A DNA stretch of 64,000 nucleotides, taken from the NCBI RefSeq assembly GCF_047948215.1, contig NC_134455.1, positions 297,637,647 through 297,701,646 of the forward strand, given 5' to 3'. The notes below the pieces were generated by a model. That model was not told the DNA's origin. It made no database searches and saw nothing but the letters and a program-made list of their open reading frames with translations. A program made the translations under genes and the position numbers. This document shows positions 56,287-64,000 of the stretch, in pieces. The stretch comes from Lycorma delicatula (taxonomy: Eukaryota; Arthropoda; Insecta; Hemiptera; Fulgoridae). How positions within the stretch are numbered: the first letter of the stretch is position 1; each line of letters opens with the position of its first letter.

Positions 56287-56930
56287 AAAATGAATGTTTA
56301 AAGCTGTGACAAAAGAATCTCTAAGCGGTAGTTTTATATATACATATAAGGGAGTCTCGAAGCGTGGCACGTATAGTGACGGGAGGTAGCCCTCTTGCCT
56401 AGGCCATTTTGGCTCACCTGCATTCAAGAGCAGTGAGTCGGGGTGTGTCCGATGATGGCATGGGGGACCCTCAAGGGTGGATTGAGGGCGCGAGGCTATG
56501 GGTGTACGCCGTGCATGCCTATAGCTTGTTCATAAGAAGGATTCAACTGCCACGGCACCCTGGCGCGACTGATATACTGCTCAACGACGGTTCTGGTCGC
56601 CCCGAGGGTGCTTAACAACAAACTATAAATGAGACTCGTAGAAGAAAGAAAGAAAGATATGGTGTTGATAAGCTGAAATTTTAATTTTATGGTCTTTTGA
56701 GAACCTATCTCAAATTTTAATATTGGGGCCCTTTACACCCCATAAGTGTTTATGATTGTCCTTGTCTTTTATGTCTTAATGTTTATTGTGAAGTTTGTGT
56801 TTTTAAATAAAATGTAAGGGCCCTTTACACTCTTACATATGACGATCCTGATGGAGATAATAATTTCTTTTAAAGAATGTGACGAGGGCTAGTGACCTTA
56901 GCAGTCGATGCCTCGTAAAAAAAAAAAAAA
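56287..56930 (+). other. I-like LINE 3' untranslated region and poly(A)
   Basis: Contains a GC-rich block (about 56340-56620) then AT-rich sequence with aaataaaatgtaaggg, a hairpin-like gtaagggcccttt...cttac phrase, and a poly(A) of 15 at 56917-56931. The related copy at 59639 has the last part but not the GC-rich block, so one copy has gained or lost about 450 bases. Confidence 0.7.
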
Positions 56931-57003
56931 ATAATAATAATAATGTAATAATAATACCAATAATAATAATAATACCATTATTAATTAATAATAATAATTA
57001 ATA
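56931..57003. repeat. (TAA)n tail of the I-like LINE
   Basis: Irregular TAA triplets directly after poly(A). Confidence 0.85.
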
Positions 57004-58610
57004 AAATAATCCTACCATGATAGGGGAGCTCTCAAATTAAAAAAAAATTATAATTTTTTTTAACTTTCTCTTTTAATTTATTTAAAATATATTTTAGTGA
57101 ATATTTTGTCATTAAAAACTGATGCATGAGACTCAAAATTTTCAAAAAGACGAAAACATATTTTTCGAAAGTGCAATGTAAACATTTTGGTATCTTTATT
57201 TTATTAAACATCTTGGCTTCAAAAATTAATATTAAAAGATATAAATGTAAACAAAATGGATTTAAATGTGTATTCAAGTCATTGAATTGGAAACAGTTTC
57301 TGGCGTAGCTAGCTTTTTTTATAAAAACATAACTTAATTTTATAAATAACCTGCTCTACATAAAATTATATTAAGCATTTTAAAAATTCTTCTTTAAACA
57401 TTGAAATCGCCTAAAATAAACGTTTAGTAAATTGTAGGTAATTGTTTTTTTCAAAAATTTGCAATTAGAGTATTTAATTTAAAAAAATAAAAACCAAGCT
57501 ATTTAACCTTTTTTAAATATGTTTTTGGAGTAGGTTAATTTTTTTTAAAAGTTGATAAGTTTAAAAATATTATAGTTATATTTCCGTTATATTTATTGAA
57601 ATTCTATAGTCATATTTTCATAGCCGGTATTTTGCCTATTTGTAATATAAAGTTAAATTTCTTAATAAAAATTAAAAATGTATTTGTACTTTATATATAT
57701 AGCAAACTACATAATAAAGAATTTACTGATTCTTTGCCAAAAAATTGGAATAAAATAAAATGATTTGATAAGCGTTGACAGCCAATAGCGCTAATATGAA
57801 GATATCTTACGTCATTACATGGCATTCATTTAAAATTTTTGCTCTTGTAAACATTTTTCTTAGCGAATGGGTTATCTTTCCTCTTTTCTATTAGTGCTAT
57901 CGAGTACATTTTTATTACTTCAGCCATTTAATATATGGGCTGTAAAATGTAACATATAGTTATATGTATATATGTGTTTGGGCTTAAATATATAACATAT
58001 TAAATATATTATATATATATATATATAAGATTAAAGCGGTAAGAAGTTACAGATCCTTTACTAGACAAAACTCTCATGAAAACTTATGGAAGAGAAGTAG
58101 TCTCTTTGTAAAGCACTCCCAAATGAGTCATTGAGTTGGTGTAACATCCTTGTTATCCTTACTCCCTTATCCCTTTTGTGGTGATATTCAATGATACATT
58201 AGGAGATTGTTAGAAGAATTATTTAGCTTGGGGGTTTTGTTAAGATACTAAGTTATTTCTCCTTTGCAACTTTCACTAAAATAGTAATACCGCATTTAAA
58301 AGTTATGGTAGTTGAAAAAAATTATTTTTAAAAACTATTCTTAACGTTAGCAGAACCAGGATAATATATTTGGTTGTACCAGAAGCAATTTGGTTGCAGA
58401 TGTGTTAGTTTTATTTAATTGTTTATGACTATAGAATTAATTTACTGAATTTTATAAAATGGGTATCAAAAGAATAATTGCTCTGGTTATAGATGACGGG
58501 TGTACATTGTAATTTAATGAAATTAATTATCAGATAGTTTTGTTTTCAAAATCATAACAATTAAAAAATTATAAATAACAAAAATTTGTATTCGAATTAA
58601 AAAATAAAAA
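57004..58610. other. AT-rich DNA, nothing recognised
   Basis: A short (TA)n run lies at about 58007-58026. ORFs at 57032-57308 lie on opposite strands of the same AT-rich DNA and lack motifs. Confidence 0.5.
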
Positions 58611-58616
58611 ATAAAC

Positions 58617-58765
58617 TAAATCTAGTCTCGGCCTTTCATCAGGAGATCCAGGGGTTCGAATTCCAGTCAGGGATGGCATTTTTCATACGGTAAAATATTC
58701 CACTTCTATATTCCGATGTACAAACTTCAAGCTTCTTTGGTGAATTAATTCGTCAACTAAAAAAC
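58617..58765 (+). mobile_element. Short tRNA-related SINE, copy 2
   Basis: aggggttcgaattccagtca contains a clear B box (GGTTCGAATTCC), followed by gggatggcatttttcatacg and a tail ending gtgaattaatt. Inverted relative to the copy at 41950-42095. The A box is not recognisable, so the head is truncated or decayed. Confidence 0.7.
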
Positions 58766-58769
58766 GAAA

Positions 58770-59638
58770 AAAAAATTGTTTCAATAAATTAGATTTTTTC
58801 ACACATATCTTTATGTGGGAGGGGCAATTGAATTAGCTGTTAAAAAATTGACAGTAAATAAACAACTGCAAGATACAACATCCGAATTTTATCTTTGTAA
58901 TTGTCTAAATATAAATCATATATTTTGTTCGTATTCAAAAATGGTAAAATGTACAGTCTGGTATCCTGCTATAATGTATCTTTTCCTTAAGATTATTCCG
59001 TTTTTCCTGAAAAAAAGATTATTATAACAATAGTATTCTGGTTTGATAAGGTTAAATATTAAGATTATTAAGTAGCCCAACTCAGAATTTTCTAACCTAT
59101 TATCACTTATTAATTTTAAAAATAAAATAAAAATAAGATAATTAAAATTTTAAAAATTAAATAAGTAATCCACATTTATCTGGACTAACCTAAAAAATAC
59201 ATAGCCTCAGTGTCATTACATAGCCACTACATGTAATTTTGTCATTAACATATATAATATATATCTGACTGGTAATAAGGCCAGTTGAAGTATTTCTTCT
59301 GAGTAACCAATTGTGATTGAAGCAGCTGAAGCAATATCTAATTTAAATATAAACTGTGAGTTAGTGGAAGTGGAGGATTTCTAAAAATCTTATTACACGG
59401 TGATGTGAGTTTTAACTGCTTGCACTTGAACATAAAATCTATCAATAAACACTGGAATACTTTGATGGCTACTTTACGCAATATTTTAAATAAGTTGCAA
59501 GTACTGGTAATTATTGAAATAAGTATGCAAGAGAAAGACCACGTCAGGGTTTAATATCAGAGTTTAATTCTAAGTTTTTCTTTAAATTAATATCTGATCA
59601 CAATCAGGTTCCCTCATATGTAAGGGTGAAAAGAACCC
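58770..59638. other. AT-rich DNA and 3' end of the inverted I-like copy
   Basis: From about 59580 to 59638 (minus) the sequence aaataaaatgtaaggg and cccttacatatga matches the 3' end of the element at 56800-56840. The rest is unassigned. Confidence 0.45.
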
Positions 59639-61212
59639 TTACATTTTATTTAAGAAGACCAAAATGCACAAGACATTTAAATACAAACACTTAGAGTGTA
59701 ATAAGCGACTGGCGTGTATATAAGCAACTATATTTTCTTCTTTTCCACTTTCCAAATCAGCAGTAATATTATTTATTAGTCCGAACCACTTTCTGAGGTC
59801 CTCATATATGGTACACTTTTCCATTAGATGCTTGACTGTAAGAGCTTTATTACAAACACCGCACATTGGTCTTTCTTTGCCGGTTAACAAATATGAATTT
59901 GTTATTCGCGTGTGAACGATTCTAAGTCTGGTCACCGTCAACTGTTCTCGGCGAGTCAGCTTCACGTTGCTCTTTCATTTGTATTGAGAAGTTGTAACTG
60001 CATTAAGTTTGGTATTTAATCTTGTTCAGTAATTAATTCCACCTGTTTCTTATTGTATTAGACAATTTTTAACATCTGCCACTCGTTCAGGAATTCTGTT
60101 CAAGTTATCACAGACTTTTGTCTTTCTGGCAGGTTCGTCTGCACTTTCACTTCCTGCAATACCAACATGCCCTGGAGTCCATACAAATAAACGTCGCTGT
60201 CCTTGTCCATTTAAAACGTACAAAATGGACCAGATGTTGGTGATAAGGTCGTTCTTAATATTCTTGTTCCAAATTGAAGTAAGTGCACTTACGAATCGGA
60301 GCATATAAGCATTCTCTCTTCGCAGAAATGTTCAGAGTAGCGAAGAGCTTGCTGTATAGCAACGTTCTGCCGTATAAATATTTGCCATATCTGGCAGTTT
60401 CCAAGAATGTGCTTCTTCATTTACATATATGGAACATCCAACAAAGTGTTCGGTTTTCGAACCGTCAGTAAAAATTTTAATATATTCTTCATAATCACTG
60501 ACGGTTGATAAAAATTCCTGTTGGATGATTACTGCTGGCTTCTTTTTTTTATTTTTCGACAGTAGAGATCCAATTTTATATTTACCGCTGGCACGAACTA
60601 TGACGGTATTTCTCTTGTAGAATTTGCTAACGTCTCTGGTAAAGTAATCTTGTATTTTCTTGTCAATTTGTGATACGTCATGCTGGTTTCTTCGAAATAA
60701 TTGGCTAGTTGCTCTGCAATTTAGTTTGGAGTATCTTTAACGTCATCTTCATATTGAAGGCAAGTTACGGGAGAAAAGCTTGCAGCCCCACAAATTGCCT
60801 TCACTTTCTTCTAAACTTCTGATGCAGTTTTGTTTCTGTCAATGGATGACACGTATTGTTGCAAGGATCGTTTTTTAGAATCTATCATAAATCTTTTTGC
60901 TTAAGCCCTGTATTTTTTAAAGGAAATTAGATTTTCCAGTGTTGGACGTTTCTTAAACGCGCGTTATACGCTTTTTTTCTTTTAATAGCTTCACCTATTT
61001 CATTTTTCCATCACAGAACAGATCTTGATGCCGTGTCGAGTATGGCATTAGTTATAACGTCGACATCGGATTCGATAACTCCTTCCGTTTCAGGGAGTAT
61101 CGTTCTAGCTGTGAAGCTCGTCCAATGTGCCTTATCAATCAACCACCCTTTTGGAGATGGGATATATTTTCACTACAACGTCAGTTACAATTTGCACCAA
61201 GGGGACATTTTA
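59639..61212 (-). pseudogene. I-like LINE ORF2, internally deleted inverted copy
   Basis: From 61212 leftward: the endonuclease end (LVQIVTDVV, then WTSFTARTILPET, EGVIESDVDVITNAI), the RT N-terminal linker (KKRPTLENLISFKKYRA, SKKRSLQQYVSSID, then ACLQYEDDVKDTP-like), then a junction near 60690 straight into LPETLANSTREIP, which in the full copy lies past RT. RNase H follows with TDGSK, ALTSIWNKNIKNDL, LFVWTPGHVGIAGSESADE, and the tail MKLTRREQLTVTRLRI, MCGVCNKALTVKHLMEKC, ENIVAYIHASRLL. The whole RT core is missing. Open pieces are 60050-60304 and 59639-59965. The NExAD motif has become SESAD. Confidence 0.88.
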
Positions 61213-61437
61213 TTGCAAGCCCAGCGTCTTCAATTGTTAACTGTTGCCGGAGGCTACAGAACTGTCTTAAGAGTCTCTGTGATCAGTGGTATAAAACCCA
61301 TCGACATTTTAGCTACGGAACGTAGCAAGCGGTATTTTTCTAAGAAGGGAGGCATTCTTACTTGTAAGCGTATGCGAGAAATCGAAGACCAAGGTTTTGT
61401 TGGCAAGTTAGGTGAACCACCTAACTCAGTCTAACGT
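61213..61437 (+). pseudogene. R1-like ORF2 C-terminal fragment
   Basis: The plus-strand reading LQAQRLQLLTVAGGYRTVLR, VSVISGIKPIDILATERSKR then YFSKKGGILTC resembles the region after RT in R1-type ORF2 (A-Y-R-T-x-S-T-x-A-L-x-V-x-A-G-x-x-P-L-D-L). It begins exactly where the inverted I-like relic ends, so one element inserted at, or recombined with, the other. The frame stops at 61432. The extra ORF start at 61033 belongs to the opposite-strand relic. Confidence 0.7.
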
Positions 61438-62160
61438 CAGTTCCTCGCCCTGAGCAGAACGACTGAAGGGGCATAAGTAGAGTAGCACCCCGGGTGGCTC
61501 GGGACCACCTGGACAGTTGACTGGCCGGAGGAAGGGGTGTTAGCATTAAGCCATGGTTAGTTAGAATGGACTAATGATGATTATTGTTATAATGTTTGCA
61601 CTGGCGAGGGTATGGGGTAACCATGTAGCCTTAGGTGCACTTGTGGACTCCGATCTGGTAGACCAGACCGGAGTCCATAAATGAAACCAAGTTTGGGGTA
61701 TGAACTAAAGTTGAATTCACTAAGGGAACTAGGAATAAATTTCGTTTTTGCGAACAACATTTTTGTGGTATGTTATTTATGCAATTACCTCGATTCTTAT
61801 GAGAAATTTACGCATAAGTTTGTTCTATAAAGTGTAGAACTAGGCGCAGGGTTTGTGCTTCCGCAACCTTGGTTTGCTACTTCAGAGGGCAACGAAGTAG
61901 GACAGTCAAGATTGTCCGAAAGAAGCTTACAGCGAAGGCGAAGGCTGAGTCATTAACTCACTAATGCAAATGTCTACCGAGGCATTTACGGCGGTGGCAT
62001 TCCAACGAGCTCTGGCTTATTACTGTGAGATGTAAAAAGTTAGAAGGCAAAAGACTACTCCCGTTAAACCCCATCAGTGTTAGGAAGTGGGAGGGTGGTG
62101 TGGCGACCGGAATCGTCACAAGGCGGGTGTCTTCCCCTGCGGGAGTTAGCATGTTCATAC
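61438..62160 (+). mobile_element. R1-like LINE 3' region, copy 2
   Basis: GC-rich DNA following the ORF2 fragment. 61841-62080 matches the complement of 14970-15240 and the end 62100-62150 matches 21990-22060, so this is the common 3' region of one R1-like family. A short inverted pair ggactccgatctggtagacc/agaccggagtcc lies at 61647-61678. The end is at about 62160, with no poly(A) visible. Confidence 0.65.
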
Positions 62161-64000
62161 CTTCTACGCTGTTTTATAAGTCCTTTTTTTAAAAAAAAAT
62201 CCCTTTGATGTCCCTTCTAGATTTTTCTTTCTTTATTTTCACTCTCATTCTTTTTTTTAGAAGCTTCTCTACCCGTTACAGTATTAATAAACAACAGTCA
62301 TAAAATACTATACCTATACTTTGTATTGTATTCTATTCTGAACTATAATACTTTGTCACTCAAAAATTAAATTAAAAGTAAAGTAATGTAGTGTATTAGA
62401 AATCAAATATTTATCTTATCATTATTTAAAAATTTTTTGTACAGATATTCATTACATTATACGTTTCATTATTTGACTGACACATTTTTTGATTATAATT
62501 AATTAATTTCGGTTAAAACACTATTATTAATAAATAATTGACATTCATATAAAATGTTATTAAATAAATAAATGTCATTTCATAAAATCGATTTTCAGAG
62601 TTTTGTTATATTTTATAAGAAAAGTCATACAAAAGTGTATGTCTTTACTTTTCTATAAATAACATTTACAGAAAAGTAAAATGTTATTTTGTGCAAAATT
62701 TTAGTTAAAAAAAATCCGTGTGTTTTCATATTTTATTATAAAAAAAAAATAATAAAAGAGGAATTTACTTAAAGATACTTAATTAAAGAGTTTAATTACT
62801 GATTAAAGACAAGGATCTTTAAAAAAGGAAGAATGCAAGTATTATGTTGAGATGTCTTCGTTTCTCAATAGTAGCTAAAATTAGTCATTGAATTTAATGC
62901 TAAAGTAGTATCATACAAACAGAAAATTTGGCCCATCATAATTATTTGTACATTAACTGTAATTTTTACTCAAATTTCAGTACATATAATACAATTCCGT
63001 TTGTAAATTAAGAATAAAAAAGGTATACAAAAAAAAACCTTTATTTATTCTTAGTTATATATTGTGTTTTTAATTTTTTTTTTTTTGTTAGGTTAAAAAT
63101 ATGACATATTTGTCCCTCTGACCTGGTTATTCTCAGTCTATATAATTATCTACTTTTTATTTATAACCTTTCCAAGTGGTAAGCGTACCCATAATTTTTA
63201 TTTAAATTTATCCTTCAAAGCGTCAGTCACAACTTGCAATACAGTAATAATGCTGGTTTTATATCTAATCCTTCATGACATAAGATGCAATTTGGAATAC
63301 AGTTATTTCTAATAGTGTGTTTTGTACCCACTTCTTCAATACGCCAGATACTGTTTGTAATTGTTATCTTAAAAGGCAACGGGTAGGTAGGTAATATATA
63401 ACAAGGATGTTACTAGCAATAGGTACTTTATTGCATGGTTTTGTAAATAATTGTTCCAGGCAATGATTCTTCCAGGCTTAGTTTAAGATACTACTAGCAA
63501 TACATTATATTATTTCTGGTTTTATACAGAATCCTTTAAGGAGTCAGGTGGATCTGTAAAGAAATGTTTTAATATATATAAACGTTTTGTTTTTTAAACG
63601 CAGTGGTTTTACATGACAGGTCATCCTGGTGAAGCCATAAATAATCATAACATAGACTTATTCTTGTATACCAAAAAGTAGAAGTATTTTCTCGTTGGGT
63701 TTTTTACTTTTTACATCACAAGTTTACCAGATTTGTATAGTGAAATTTATTTATTCAAATGGTTGCGTTTAATATTTATTACGGAGATAATTGTTTACTG
63801 AATAATTTTATCTAACATTGTAAATGAACGATTTTATTTGATTGTTCACTGAACTTTTATAAAATCATTTAATGAATTAAGGAAGCCGCTATAAGTAAAG
63901 GATGATCAGTCACATTTTTATTTTCGTATGTATCCAGAGCTTGTTCCCTGGCGTTTAGAGTATTAAGATACGAAAATATACTTTATAATTATTGCTATAT
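62161..64000. other. AT-rich DNA, nothing recognised
   Basis: No ORF of interest, known repeat or structured element was seen up to the window end. Confidence 0.5.

Larger units (their letters stand above)
50541..56930 (+). mobile_element. Near full-length I-like non-LTR retrotransposon
   Basis: A 6.4-kb LINE with a GC-rich 5' untranslated region, intact gag-like ORF1, an ORF2 containing in order AP endonuclease, reverse transcriptase, RNase H and a Cys-His tail, and a 3' end with poly(A) and TAA triplets. RNase H after RT plus a TAA-type tail point to the I clade. The copy is recent: ORF1 is intact, and ORF2 has only three or four stops, two frameshifts and all catalytic RT and RNase H motifs. 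A deleted relative lies at 59639-61212 and an RNase H scrap at 17250-17535. It cannot move by its own ORF2 as it stands. Confidence 0.9.

Noticed and set aside
56409..56615. 68-codon ORF in the GC-rich 3' block
   Set aside because: No motif, and it lies after the end of ORF2.
58617..58690. Functional tRNA gene
   Set aside because: Only a B box is clear; no A box, anticodon arm or acceptor stem can be drawn, and a second copy with the same non-tRNA tail marks it as a SINE.
61033..61434. 133-codon plus ORF taken as one protein
   Set aside because: Its first 60 codons lie opposite the I-like endonuclease; only 61213-61437 resembles an R1-like protein.
61961..62158. Minus-strand 65-codon ORF
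   Set aside because: Lies in the R1-like 3' region, and the matching segment at 15 kb does not support it as coding.
1..64000. Bacterial or symbiont contamination
   Set aside because: No operons, Shine-Dalgarno-type gene starts or dense coding; transposon types and microsatellites are those of an animal nuclear genome.

Overview
The window looks like a stretch of arthropod, most probably insect, nuclear genome. It is strongly AT-rich, full of (TA)n and (TAA)n microsatellites, and I recognise no intact host gene, tRNA, rRNA, CRISPR array or bacterial-type gene. Almost everything that can be identified is a transposable element or its relic. The insect assignment rests on the mix: an I-like LINE with RNase H, R1-like LINE fragments, mariner/Tc1-type transposases, tRNA-derived SINEs, a Polinton (Maverick) polymerase relic, and an uncharacterised multicopy family with WRE(P/S)-x4-D(C)YFC motifs. 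The insect order is not resolved; Hemiptera is only a weak guess.

Layout. 1-1037: R1-like LINE debris carrying a 340-bp foldback element. 1038-12211: a large, imperfect, 11.2-kb inverted repeat. Its arms contain an R1-like gag/endonuclease junction split by a 2.3-kb element lying between two (TA)n runs; a mariner-like transposon sits in the central spacer, and the right arm lacks 4.2 kb present in the left. 12300-12930: another reverse-transcriptase relic. 13.9-14.7 kb: a less AT-rich island with a TATA/initiator pair and two short candidate exons, the best hint of host or LTR transcription. 14.97-16.6 kb: an R1-like relic (gag, endonuclease, 3' region). 17.25-17.54 kb: an I-like RNase H scrap. 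18.3-38 kb: mostly anonymous AT-rich DNA with mariner relics (21.4 and 31.2-32.1 kb), a LINE C-terminus (23.8 kb), SINE and other dispersed repeats, and the second copy of the uncharacterised family (32.8-34.0 kb). 38.4-48 kb: a tandem duplication, the third family copy, a SINE, a long perfect hairpin, a broken acidic repeat protein, a Polinton polymerase relic, a 107-bp (TA)n run and a second copy of a 0.9-kb dispersed repeat.

50541-56930 is the best-preserved mobile element: a near full-length I-like LINE with an intact gag ORF and an ORF2 (endonuclease, reverse transcriptase, RNase H) broken by only a few stops and frameshifts, ending in poly(A)/(TAA)n. A deleted copy of the same family lies inverted at 59639-61212 and directly abuts an R1-like 3' end (61213-62160).

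Nothing here forms a working pathway. The interest lies in the nested palindrome, the hidden broken coding regions not visible as long ORFs, and the recurring uncharacterised family. All homology calls come from reading translated sequence against remembered family motifs, with no database search.
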